A program made the translations under genes and the position numbers. The notes below the pieces were generated by a model that made no database searches, was not told the origin of the DNA, and saw only the letters and a list, made by a program, of their open reading frames with translations. A stretch of DNA of 64,000 nt from Bolinopsis microptera (taxonomy: Eukaryota; Ctenophora; Tentaculata; Lobata; Bolinopsidae), in NCBI RefSeq assembly GCF_026151205.1, contig NC_087074.1, forward strand, positions 12,443,182 through 12,507,181, written 5' to 3'. Positions within the stretch are counted from its first letter, which is position 1. Each line of letters starts with the position of its first letter. Positions 47,101 through 57,789 of the stretch are shown one piece after another.

Positions 47101-50100
47101 AGATATCAATATCGTTTCCTAAGAAAAATAATTGATGTTATAGCATACACACTCTTTAATTGTATACACCAAACAATTGGGAGAAATGCTTGCTATTATA
47201 ATTGCTGAAAAGTTATCGGTAATTGAATCATTGATATGAACAATTTCTTACTTCCTTGAGTATAATACACTAGATATAGCTAACTGTGTGTAAAATGTAA
47301 ATGTACTACATACTAATTTGATATGTAATAACTTAGTAATATGTACTATATGATTACTTTGTGCAACTTTATTCATTGCTTGGCGACACAAATATCTGTC
47401 ACCCTTCTAGGTATAATGGTTTAATGATTACAAACAACACAAAATACATTTCACTAAGTAACAATTATTCAATTCTGGTGCACTAAACTTGTGTTAAATG
47501 CAGAATTTTGGATTAATTGACTCTCACACTCAAGATATGAACCGATATAGAAGTGCATTATTTAGTTATTTCCATAATAATTAGATATTTCCATAATAAT
47601 TAGTTATTTCCATAATAATTAGTTATTTCCATACTAAGTCTCGCTTGACTGACTTAAATGTATCTTTTTGGTTATATCAGTGTATCTTTGAAGCGTACAC
47701 ACTCTTTAATTGTATACACCAAACAATTGGGAGAAATGCTTGCTATTATAATTGCTGAATATGTACTATATATGTACTATATGATAATATAGTACTATAT
47801 GATTACAAATCATCTAGCTTGATTGATTCAAAGGGAGAATTAAATTCCTCTATCTTTGAAGCGTGTAATAAATGGTAGAATTTATTTATTTATTCATAAA
47901 AGATCGAGACGTTTGATATTTAATTAATGTGTGATTAATGATCTGTTTAATTAATGTTAATATTGCACGACTATTAAAACAGCTCTACGTTAAAGGGTTG
48001 GTGTTTGCTTTCTTTGGGAAACGGTTCTCATAATTGGATATTCATTCAGTGATAACTGTAAATCAATAAACAATGGTTTTGATGAATCGTTGCGGCTGCT
48101 CATTGCTCATTGCTCACTGCTCATTGCTCTATAATTACATAATTACAAGGTTGATTTACAGAACTTAGCCTCAGTAATTCAAATTTTAAAACAATTATAA
48201 CACACGAAACATCAGCCACAGTTTATATTACAATCTTAACACGTTACATCTGTTGAATAAGGTGATGGTTAGACAGCTTATCGTATGCCTCACTTAGCAG
48301 TACGATCATATAAACTGCGCCTTTAACCAGGAGTTAAGTACTCCCACATAAAATACGAGATAATTGCCTAAAATGAGCATTTATCTGGTGAACCGTTTAC
48401 ATAATACTATGCGGTATGTAGCTATATTGTTATTGTATTGTATCAGATGCCATCGTGGAGTAGGTGGTCTCCTGCACCTTTTCCGCCTCGACATAAAAGA
48501 AAAAACCTAGAGTCTAGACACGCAACCTGCAATCCGAAGGTGGTTGCAGCCCTTACGGAAGACTATAAGGTCTTCATGCTTATATGATTAAATGATTAAA
48601 TGATACATAACGATAACTTGTAAATCCCAGAAGTTTCCAGTATCGTCATGAATCGATGTACTTACTGAGTTTGGTGTCACTCGGCCATGAGAAAAGCTGG
48701 CTATATTGCAGATGGTAACCACACCATATTACGACAAGGATTTTATGACAATGATATTACGAAAGGCTCGCAATATTGTCGTTATACTGTGCGGGAACCA
48801 ATATCATTACAATTACATTACTCTATCTTTTACAGAGGAAGTACTGAATAAGGTATCTAGGCAGATGTCATATATTATTACAATATACTATCTGTCACTA
48901 AAGCAATTGATAAGATCTCATTTAATTTTTTTTGCTGCTTTGATGACATCTCACACTACGGTCAAACAATTCATTACTATATATTATAATATACAGAATG
49001 TAACAAATAAACCGGATTATTACACCTCAAACCGCACGTGTTATCAATGGTAAATTATCTTCTAATTGGGTCCAATTACCAGTTAAGTTGGAATGATACA
49101 GTCTGCAGCAAATTCCTGCTGAAATCATCCACATTGTTACACCACAATATGGTGTATTGTTGTATCAGGGTGTATCACCACCCTGACCACGAGATGAAGA
49201 AGCTCAATTAGATAATTAACAAAACAATGCTCTAGTCTGCGTACCTTACAGTGACATTGTATTGTTAACACTGATTACCTAACACACTCTAATTAGTTGG
49301 AGTAACATTACCAGGGACTATCTACTAAACTCTTATCTTACTAACACATTGTCTGACACTACTGCAAAGTAACTCACACGGACAGTACGAGAGTTACACG
49401 TCTGAATTAATCAACAAGCTGCCTGCCATGTAACGGTTACATTGTAACGGTTACATTGTAACGGTTACATTGTAACGGTTACATTGTAACGGTTACATTG
49501 TAACGGTTACATTGTAACGGTTACATTGTAACCTATCATGTACACACTATGTAACGTCTAATTTACTTGTAGCTGCTTGCTCGGGCAATGTTTACATGCT
49601 ATTAATAGCAAGGTTATAATAAAACAACAATGTCTTCTTAACAATAAGAAGGGCTGTCTAATCTTCACGAAATAACTCAAGCGTAAAGGGCTAGAAACCC
49701 TCGTTATTTGAGGGGATACTGATTACTGAGGTCGTACAGCGTGTTTCAAAAGTCTTGCATGGGTGTACCTTTTGAATAATTTGTTATCCATTTGTCGAAA
49801 CTTCATTCTGTAAACAGTTACTGGTAGTTTAATGGCAACTTCTGAATTTTGTACGTTGCCATGGCCACCATAACAATCACAATTAGTCCCCTAGCAACCG
49901 AGGTAAATTTGGGTTATTTTGTAATTACAGATCTAAATTTCCACACCTTGTTCACTGAACTAAAGCTGAACTCACAGTATTAACTGTGGGGTGGCATTGC
50001 ACCTACCTTAGGTTTCCCGACCGCCATCTCCTCCTTATACCCCGGTGTATCTGTATCAGGAGGGTACGCTACGTGCAGGTAGATATTGTGAGGCCTCAAC

Positions 50101-52824
50101 TCCATCTGCAGAGCTTCACTGAACCCACGTAGTGCGAACTTACTGGCACTGTACGCTGTGTACCCGAATATACCTATCTGTCCTGCCTAAGGGGGTGTGT
50201 GTGATTTAGTTGTTAGTTAGAACATGTTGAGGAGAATAACTTGAAAACATACATAATTAGTTTGGACCAGTTGGATACACTTTTAATATACTTTGTATAT
50301 TTTGTTACTATTATATAAGAAGTTCAGGTTTCTACTCTTACAACAAGAAATATATCAAGGTTTGCTGTTTTTATTTGGTGTAAGAATTATTGTTGTACCT
50401 TGACCCCACCATGACATAGTATCGTGTAAGTTTAATAATTCGTCTATTCTAATGATCCTAAGTATTACAGGTCACCTGAACATGGTACGAACCATCAATC
50501 ATATCTTATTGCAACACATGACTGTCCTTTTAAAATAATGAATATTATAATATTCTGCGTATAATGAATCAAGTTATGTAAGTAGTTATAAAGACCTACT
50601 ACTTTAAGTTATGTGCCAACCTTATTACTTTACTATGAGACACACCCAGAGCAGAGGGTAAGCACGTATTATGTTGCGTATTGAAGCCCTATTAAGTAAA
50701 GTTAACAATTAGTGTGCTCACTGTGTAGTCGTTGTTAGTCGGTCAATTTGCAGAAGATCACTTGTTGAAGCTGCACTCAATTTTAACGCTAATGTATTAC
50801 AGCTCATCACATAACAACCAATCCTCCCTAGCTTAAACCAATTAACTAATTAACCAATGAAACAAATTACCTGAGACGAGCAGAATACAATGCGGCCACT
50901 TTTCTGCCTCTTCATATTAGCTACCACACACTGGGTAGGAATAACACTTCCCATGAAGTTCAGGTTCATCATGTCTTCAAACTGGGACGGCGGAATGTCT
51001 TCAAAACAACCACATATCGACGTTCCTGGGGGTTTAATTGTTTTATTGTTTTATTTATTTAAAGGGTTCTATATAATATAACATTATTGTATGATATTTC
51101 AATAAATAATACATCAATTAAAGCTTTATATTTAGTACAGTTTGGAACAGTGTCTTAATAAGAAGACTAATGCACCTGTAATATATAACATATAGTATTT
51201 AATTACTATTGTCAACCAAACTGCCGAGTCAGCTAGATTAAGATCAGGCATGCCAAAAATAGATAATATTATATATATTCAATTATTATATAGCACAGTT
51301 CGTTAGTATGGAATGCAATTTCGAATTAAATGCTACAATACAATTTTAAATTAGAATAGCCAATTCTCATCCTCAGACAAATCCGACACATCTTGATTAT
51401 ATATAAATACAATATTCGGACTTCTACATTTATGATTTTGTGTAGAAGTCAGAATGTTGTATTCATAATTGATACAAGAGAAACGCCATTTTCGGACGTG
51501 AGGAGAGTTAGGACTCCTCCAACTACATTAAATCAATTCCTTCTGTAACGTCCTGGATATTCATAAGATATATCAAGATCTGTCAGTTATAACCCCAACA
51601 TCATACTCTGTACATCATATTGCCGTTAACCCAAATTCACGTTCTAAAATTTCATAAAATTAGTTTTTACAGGACTAAAGAAAAATACTGTCACTGCTCT
51701 TGGTTTGACGAAACTGAGTACAATTTTCCAGTTCAAAATAGTTATTTATGTTTGGTGGTAGGTAGAGTAAGCTGTGTTGCAAGTAAGTGGTTCGTTTTGA
51801 ACTACATGGATAGCCACAACAGTACTCTACAAGATAAACACTTTAGAAACATTAGACTTTAGGTTTAAGTTTCATGCCGACCACGCCTACAAACAGTGGC
51901 GAGTGCGACATTTTCAAATTGTGCGTGAATACCTGCTCAGTGCTCCTGAATAGTGAATACCGGCTCATAATGGAGTGTTATCATATTATGAAACCTTCAT
52001 TGATCAGTGATCATGCAGTTTACATTAGAGGTTCAGAGAAATCTTTGTAGGCGTTATTATCATGTTGTAACCAAGATAGAAATTATTAAGACGGAACTTA
52101 AAAGAGGAGCATCATACCAGCACAGTTAACGAGGACATCTACACATTTCCCAATGTAATCCTCTGCTTCCTGGATACTAGACCGGACAACTTGGAACTCA
52201 TCCTTCACATTTAAACTGCAGACTGCAACCCTCTGTTCATCGTTAACAGTGTGATCCAGAACCTGTCAGATTCAATGTGATCAACGAGTGTAGTAGCTAC
52301 TGATATCAGTACATGTTTAACCTCCACAATTTCAGGGAGCAGTAATCTACCACACTACAAAAATCCAACGACCCAATATAATAGCATAAGTAAAAGTCTA
52401 AAGATATCATATTTCCAACCTGTTCTCGTGCCATTTCCAGTTTGTCTCTGTTTCTGGCTATCAGAGTGACGTGAGCACCTCTCTGTATGGCAGCTACAGC
52501 TACACTAAGTCCTATACCACTTGAACCACCTGGGGATCACGTGATAAGAGTGTGGGATCACGTGATTAGGTAAAAATTATTTTAAATTTTGTTTTAATAC
52601 CGAATTGGTTTTGAGGTTGATAAATTTTAATTGAGATCCAATGGTAACGGAGATTATAATGAAGTTGAGTATACATTTTAAAAAGGATCTTTACCTGTGA
52701 TAGCGACATGTTTTCCAGCAAAGGAATACTTAGGAATAGCAGTTACATAGGAATAGAGTAACAGGACAAATGCGAATAATACCAGAGGAAATAACCAATA
52801 GCTTTCCAATATAGAGTCTAACAT
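41165..52824 (-). CDS. KDSR: 3-ketodihydrosphingosine reductase
   Basis: Eight minus-strand exons were assembled: 52824-52695, 52529-52420, 52262-52118, 51025-50871, 50186-50007, 47118-47037, 45726-45629 and 41245-41165. The product is 326 residues (human 332). KDSR reduces 3-ketodihydrosphingosine to dihydrosphingosine with NADPH on the cytosolic face of the ER, the second step of sphingolipid synthesis. An N-terminal membrane segment ([14 protein letters not shown]) precedes the short-chain dehydrogenase fold: TGGSSGIG at 43-50, NCAG at 126-129, SSQ at 178-180 and catalytic YSASK at 192-196. The stretch [10 protein letters not shown] is characteristic of this enzyme. The last exon encodes a short hydrophobic stretch and ends KDNA. 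Intron 7 (~4.4 kb) holds a MULE transposon. Intron 1 holds two ATCACGTGAT palindromes near 52535-52570. Confidence 0.95.
41853..44778. mobile_element. MULE-type DNA transposon with compound inverted ends
   Basis: GGTCACTT flanks the element at 41845-41852 and 44779-44786; with one mismatch the duplication can be read as nine bases, the MULE norm. The outer ends are inverted, GGGGGGTACCAATGGCATA against its complement. Each end carries about 115 bp of ATGGCATA words, largely in direct orientation. Inner inverted repeats of about 210 bp (42723-42935 and 44258-44460) contain CTAGAGCGGA words repeated several times. A transposase fragment lies between them. Inner and outer repeats may be two nested insertions, but only the outer pair has a duplication. 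Confidence 0.7.
43641..44135 (+). pseudogene. MULE transposase, C-terminal fragment
   Basis: A 164-residue ORF matches the region after the catalytic domain of animal MULE transposases: [18 protein letters not shown], then a YFMTNWVQG segment, [19 protein letters not shown] (usual 'LWN....PRTNN..EGWH') and [13 protein letters not shown]. The DDE catalytic domain and the N-terminal zinc finger are absent, though fragments may lie in the short ORF at 43363-43575. The copy is therefore not able to transpose on its own. Function otherwise none expected. Confidence 0.75.
46948..47030. repeat. 17-bp repeat GTGAAAGTGAAACAAAA next to KDSR exon 6
   Basis: Five copies just inside intron 6. On the KDSR transcript they read TTTCACTTTCAC and follow the non-consensus donor GTTCGT of exon 6 at once. 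As DNA the GAAAGTGAAAC word also equals an interferon-regulatory-factor site. Confidence 0.85.
47143..47758. repeat. 67-bp direct duplication in KDSR intron 6 to 5 interval
   Basis: TACACACTCTTTAATTGTAT and the bases after it (to ATTATAATTGCTGA) occur at 47143-47210 and again at 47692-47758, without mismatch over about 67 bases. This is a recent local duplication. Confidence 0.85.
49428..49532. repeat. 14-bp repeat ATTGTAACGGTTAC
   Basis: About seven to eight perfect copies. Adjacent GTTAC and GTAAC make small hairpins. Lies in the KDSR intron between exons 5 and 6. Confidence 0.9.
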
Positions 52825-53385
52825 TTTCCTACGAAAATATGAACATTTTTATTATTAAAGTGAAAATCGTTGCCAGTTCGAATAAATTGAATTTAAATCA
52901 AGTTATAAATTGGAATAGAGTTGAACTATTTTGCAATCTATTATACACAATGAAACTAATCAATATTTTTTTTGAAGTTTCAATAGCTCAATAAATCGTA
53001 CATGATAATCTCAAATTATAAACTAATTTACAATAATAAACTAAAATAACTAATTATGTCTGCTTTCAAATGTAGTAGTAAAGTAAATATTACTAAAAAT
53101 AATAAACCATAAAAATATAATGCAAAACAATCTTACAATGTGAAAACTACAGCACTATACAATAAATTTCTGTTAAAAATGTAGCAAAAATTCGACAATT
53201 AAAAACTATTGATACAAAAATACACAATCTAAAATAGCTGAAATATATCCTCTAATATCCTCAAATGGATGGTAATTAAAAAGATCAATAATTATTCACT
53301 AGTAATTTGCCTATACAAAAACAGTCATGTTGAATGATCCTACATTGAAATGAAACTATAATAGTATCTTGCTAATTGGTCCTTC
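52825..53385. other. KDSR upstream region
   Basis: AT-rich gap between the KDSR start and the stop of the HET-like gene, both on the minus strand. It should hold the KDSR promoter and the 3' end of the upstream gene. No motif assigned. Confidence 0.4.
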
Positions 53386-55197
53386 TTAAAATTCAGTGTG
53401 TTCCCAGGAGTCTCCACCCCATTCCAGCTCTTCAGTTTCAACACTGTCCATCATATCCAACACTTCCTTTTCTCTGCCTTTGTATGTAGTGCCACTCAAT
53501 TTCTTGACCGTCAACAAATCTCCATCAATTGGATTAAAAGATGCGTATTCAGCAACTGCACCGAGGATAAACTGAGCAAATTGAAGGGCTCCAAAGATTG
53601 GTGTGAAATAATCACTTTCAGGTAGATTCTTATCTTCAGTTATGTCAGAAGGCCTTTGGTGGATAGAATGCTTCTCAGGACCCAGTTGGTATACGTAGTA
53701 GCTGGAGTTTAACAGAGCCACAGCTCTTGCTAACCAACCATTGGTATCACCTAACATACTCTTACTGACGAAAAATGACAAACTCTTGGCTACTGTGACA
53801 TTGATAAGTCCTAAAATAGGGTTTTTAGGCTGTTTTGTGTTTCTAATGCCCAAGAAAATCCCATAATCTGGAAGCATTGCAATTGACTCATCAATTTTCT
53901 TATATCCTGCAACATATTCATACTTTTCAAATGTTGAAACATCCACACCATGAATAACTGAAAACATCAAGTCAAGGTTAGCCTTTTTGCTTATGGATGG
54001 AAAATCACGGTAACCTTCTTTGGACGTGACAAATGGAAGAAACCTCTTTACAAGATCATCAACTTTAATGGTTTGGATACCAGCTTTAGGGTTAATACCG
54101 GAACACCATTTTCCAGGATTAGCAATGACAACATCGACTTTCTGACTCGGATAAGAATTAGGTAAGAAAGAATCAAGAGCATTCTTTATCTCAACTGGCC
54201 CTTTATTTAAGACATATTCAGCCAGGGAGAATGAAGCAACAATTCTATCTGAGTTGAACCTGAAGAAGCCTGTGCGATAGCTTGACAGCGCCCCCATAAG
54301 AACTTTATCCTCATCAACCTCTCTGGGGAGTTTGACTATGGGAGAAACCTTTTCAAGTAATTCATTAAACAATCTGTAAACATGAAGGCTTGACTTGGCA
54401 ATTTCCTTTTCCGATGCATCATCATCGCTTAGCCAGAATTCAATTCCGTCTATTTCAGAAATGATTTCCTCTAATGCATCACTCAAATCTTCATCATCTC
54501 TACCTTGAAGAACCCTTTGAATACCAAGCAAATATACAGCAACATCATCAAGCACTTTCAGGATAACTTTTTGGTTAGACAGCTTACCAGTAAATATATT
54601 TAAATCAACCATCTTTGAAGATCCTTTAAAACTTCTTTTATTTGTTTCAATAAAGGCCGTTTCAGCTCTACCACTTTCTGTTTTCAAGAAGTCATTTAAT
54701 GGTTTGATGACACAAATAACTTTTGTGAATGAAATTTCTTGTTGAACCCAGCCTCTGTAGCAATATTCAGGTCTTAGCCCAATACTCATCTCCGTGAAGA
54801 CTGTTCCATGATAGTACAATTTTCCCATAAATCCCATGTTAAGTTTTATATGTGCTGGCCATGCTTGAACCATGCAGAGACCATCTAACCACACCTGATC
54901 AAAAAATTCTAGAGCAGCTCGACATATTTCTTCTGCTCTGTTGCTTATCTTCCATGTCAGTTCTGTCTCACTGTCATACCAGTCAACTCTGTCATGACCC
55001 CATGTATAGGAGCAAATCCCAATTTTGGTAAAGTATTCATCTGTAAATTCATGCTTAACTGATTGAACAGAAAGGTCCCCATTGTCACTCAAAGAAACTA
55101 GTCTTAACGGCTTAATTTTACCACTAGTAATTGCATCGTCAAAACTCATGTCACAGGGGGCTACTGCTGCTGCTTGTTTAGTACATCGAGATCCCAT
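53386..55197 (-). CDS. HET-like domain protein, single exon, possible N-myristoylation
   Basis: One uninterrupted ORF of 603 residues. It begins MGSRCTKQ: Gly2 and Thr6 fit N-myristoylation and Cys5 could be palmitoylated, so membrane attachment is plausible. Residues ~60-160 carry the ordered motifs of the HET (heterokaryon-incompatibility) domain: SYTWGHD, VWLDGLCMVQ, a 'MGKLYYHGTVF' segment and YRGWVQQEIS. In fungi HET domains trigger cell death on non-self recognition. They are distantly TIR-like. The remaining ~440 residues are not recognised; they are mixed alpha/beta with an acidic segment near 240-280 and an acidic C-terminus. Neighbouring genes have 2-13 exons, so an intronless coding region suggests retroposition or gene transfer. 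A TTTTACTGCAG just before the ATG could be a 5' UTR acceptor. Confidence 0.65.
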   Translation of the reverse strand: MGSRCTKQAAAVAPCDMSFDDAITSGKIKPLRLVSLSDNGDLSVQSVKHEFTDEYFTKIGICSYTWGHDRVDWYDSETELTWKISNRAEEICRAALEFFDQVWLDGLCMVQAWPAHIKLNMGFMGKLYYHGTVFTEMSIGLRPEYCYRGWVQQEISFTKVICVIKPLNDFLKTESGRAETAFIETNKRSFKGSSKMVDLNIFTGKLSNQKVILKVLDDVAVYLLGIQRVLQGRDDEDLSDALEEIISEIDGIEFWLSDDDASEKEIAKSSLHVYRLFNELLEKVSPIVKLPREVDEDKVLMGALSSYRTGFFRFNSDRIVASFSLAEYVLNKGPVEIKNALDSFLPNSYPSQKVDVVIANPGKWCSGINPKAGIQTIKVDDLVKRFLPFVTSKEGYRDFPSISKKANLDLMFSVIHGVDVSTFEKYEYVAGYKKIDESIAMLPDYGIFLGIRNTKQPKNPILGLINVTVAKSLSFFVSKSMLGDTNGWLARAVALLNSSYYVYQLGPEKHSIHQRPSDITEDKNLPESDYFTPIFGALQFAQFILGAVAEYASFNPIDGDLLTVKKLSGTTYKGREKEVLDMMDSVETEELEWGGDSWEHTEF

Positions 55198-55317
55198 GAA
55201 GCTGCAGTAAAATTAAGTCAGTAAAACACAAACCACAATGCAAAATAATAAAATTAAAACTAAAAATAAAAGTTGGAAAGCAGTTCTTAAAGGTTTTTGA
55301 AGATTTAATATTAAATT

Positions 55318-55466
55318 AACACAACAACACAACAACACAACAACACAACAACACAACAACACAACAACACAACAACACAACAACACAACAACACAACAAC
55401 ACAACAACACAACAACACAACAGCACAACAACACAACAACACAACAACACAACAACACAACAACAC
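55318..55466. repeat. 8-bp microsatellite (AACAACAC)n
   Basis: About eighteen units, one with a substitution (CAGCAC). It lies just upstream of the HET-like gene. Confidence 0.95.
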
Positions 55467-55729
55467 AGTTCCACTTTGCCGACATTTAATAAACTAGATA
55501 CAGGGAAACCTCTATATACAGCGAAAAGTTTAAATACCAGGCTTCGTGTGGGAAACAAAATAAGCACAGTATAGGAAATAACTAAATTAAAGTGTAAAGA
55601 GATTCACGTGATCCCATTCCAAGGTAATCAGTATCTGAAGCTTCTCGAATAACCTGTCAAACTTCTAATATCATACAATATCACATTAGGCTTTGAGTAT
55701 TTATAAACAAGATACATAATGATATTCTA

Positions 55730-56074
55730 ATGATGATTGATAGCAAATCGAATGTTGTGCTTCTACTCTTAGATCTATCAGCTGCTTTTGACACCATAAA
55801 CCATAACCTCCTTCTTACGAAACTCAAGAATGCGTATGGTATTACAGAACTAGCACTCAGCTGGTTACAATGTTACCTTAATAATCGCACATTCAAGGTT
55901 AAAGTAAAAAAAAGTCACATCTTCTGAAGGCTATCTGGATATTGGTGTACCTCAAGGATCCATTTTAGGACCACTACTGTTCATATAATTGTATACCAGA
56001 GATCTTGAAGAAATTGTTTCTCGATACATTTGTATGCAGATGACACACAGGTGTATTTTACTTTTGATGTTCAC
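55730..56074 (+). pseudogene. LINE reverse transcriptase fragment, left part
   Basis: Conserved reverse-transcriptase blocks of a CR1/jockey-like non-LTR element appear in order: LLDLSAAFDTINH, then GVPQGSILGPLLF, then YADDTQVYF. They lie in different frames. A shift occurs near the A-run at about 55910, a stop at about 55988 and another shift before the YADD box, so the copy is dead. The endonuclease part is missing. At 56074 the sequence is cut by a hAT-like insertion and resumes at 62848. Confidence 0.85.
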
Positions 56075-56285
56075 CAGAGGCACATATTAGGTGCGATGGG
56101 TGCGGGATCGCACAATTTACCGTTTTCCGCACATGTCCGCATAATTTATTGTTTTCCGCACATGTCCGCACATTTTGTAATTTTCTGCATATTTCCGCAT
56201 AATCTAGCATTTTCTGCGTAATTTCGCATAATTTTGAAATTTTCGCGTTAAGATTTTCGAGTGTAAAAACCAAAATATGTTATAG

Positions 56286-56700
56286 TCGGGCCCTTTTAGG
56301 ACCGTGACTCAGGCCCTTTCGGGACCCTGACCCAGGCCCTTTTAGGACCGTGACTCAGGCCCTTTCGGGACCCTGACCCAGGCCCTTTTAGGACCGTGAT
56401 TCAGGCCCTTTCGGGACCGTGACCCAGGCCCTTTTGGAACTCATACCTAGGCCACGTGACCCAGTTACCACGTGACACAGGCCCTTTCGGGACCGTGACC
56501 CAGGCCCTTTTGGAACTCATGCCTAGGCCACGTGACCCAGTTACCACGTGACACAGGCCCTTTCGGGACCCTGACCCAGGCCCTTTCGGGACCGTGACCC
56601 AGGCCCTTTCGGGACCGTTACCCAGGCCCTTTTGGGACCGTGACCCAGGCCCTTTCGGGACCGTTACCCAGGCCCTTTCGGGACCGTGATCCAGGCCGTT
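56286..56700. repeat. ~27-bp tandem repeat (CAGGCCCTTTCGGGACCGTGAC)
   Basis: About fifteen units inside the hAT-like element, some interrupted by GGCCACGTGACCCAGTTACC inserts. GGCCC.....GGGACC gives each unit an internal dyad. Confidence 0.9.
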
Positions 56701-56843
56701 ATGAAACCCTCGTCGTTACCATACTTTGATTATAGTTTATCAGTTATCATTCGTAACTTCACCACATCATCTGATTACTCTAAGTCACTGTTCTCAGATA
56801 ACTGAATCTCAATATAGGTTCAATCATGGTCTTAGTAAAGAAC

Positions 56844-57677
56844 TGTTAGAATCTTAATTCTATTTGTAGCTTGTTTTTGTACTTACATATTACTAACCCT
56901 GTATCTCACTTTAGCAAAGGTTTAGTTCCAGTGATTGTATATACAGTGTTGGGGTAAAGGGACTCCAGAAGGCAGACAAGGCTCGACTCCAGACTCTAGT
57001 TGAAGTAACAGAAGAGAGAGGAGTGTCCAGTGTTTAGTTGACTCCAGACTCTAGCGAAGCAGAAGGGAGAGGAGTGACGTTGTCGACTCCAGACTCTAGC
57101 GTAGCAGAAGGGAGAGGAGTGACGTTGTTTTAGTGATCCCACAGATTCCAGTCGACAGATACTATCTGTGTTCTGTGACGTGGAAAGAGTGGTAAGTAGT
57201 TTATAGTTATAGTTTAGTAGTTTAGTCTAGGAGTTCCCGCTTCCTCTTTCACTTTCATTTATAGTTTCACGTGGATTACCTTTCACTTTACTCACGGTAG
57301 TTTTCCCCCAGGGTTTTGTTTTATAGTTATCAGTTCCAGTTTTACTTGAAGTCCTCATCATTCAGAAGTCCCTCATATAGTAAGAAGAACATCATCATCA
57401 GGAGTAGTAGTTTTAATTTAATAGTAGTTTAATCTAATAGTAAAAAAGACATTGTTTAGTTTAGTATTGAAATGTGTTTTAACTATTAGTCAGAGCAGAG
57501 TAGTGTGAGTTACTGAGTCACACCATATCAATCATTCACTATTTAAGAGAGTACATTGTAGAGTAACAAGGTTACTTTTGACACAAGATTTGTATAACCT
57601 CTTTATTCATCTAATTTGTATTTATAATAATTGAGTATTATTTGTTATTTAATTAACCCAAGAACAGGGTTCCAACA
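56844..57677 (+). repeat. 5' LTR
   Basis: 834 bases, TG...CA bounded, preceded by target duplication AGAAC and followed by the primer-binding site. Contains three ~46-bp tandem units at about 56990-57130. Confidence 0.95.
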
Positions 57678-57789
57678 GTGGTAGCAGGAAGAACTACGTT
57701 ACACCGGACCGCATTTATTTTTTGTATATTTTAACTAACACTTAACACCTAACACCCGATTTCAGCTTTCAGATTCTTCTACATCCATC

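Noticed and set aside
48706-49053. 115-residue plus-strand ORF in KDSR intron
   Set aside because: AT-rich, Tyr/Ile/Asn-biased, no motif, no signal peptide; consistent with a chance ORF.
55213-55567. ORFs of repeated VVVLLCCC
   Set aside because: Translation of the AACAACAC microsatellite.
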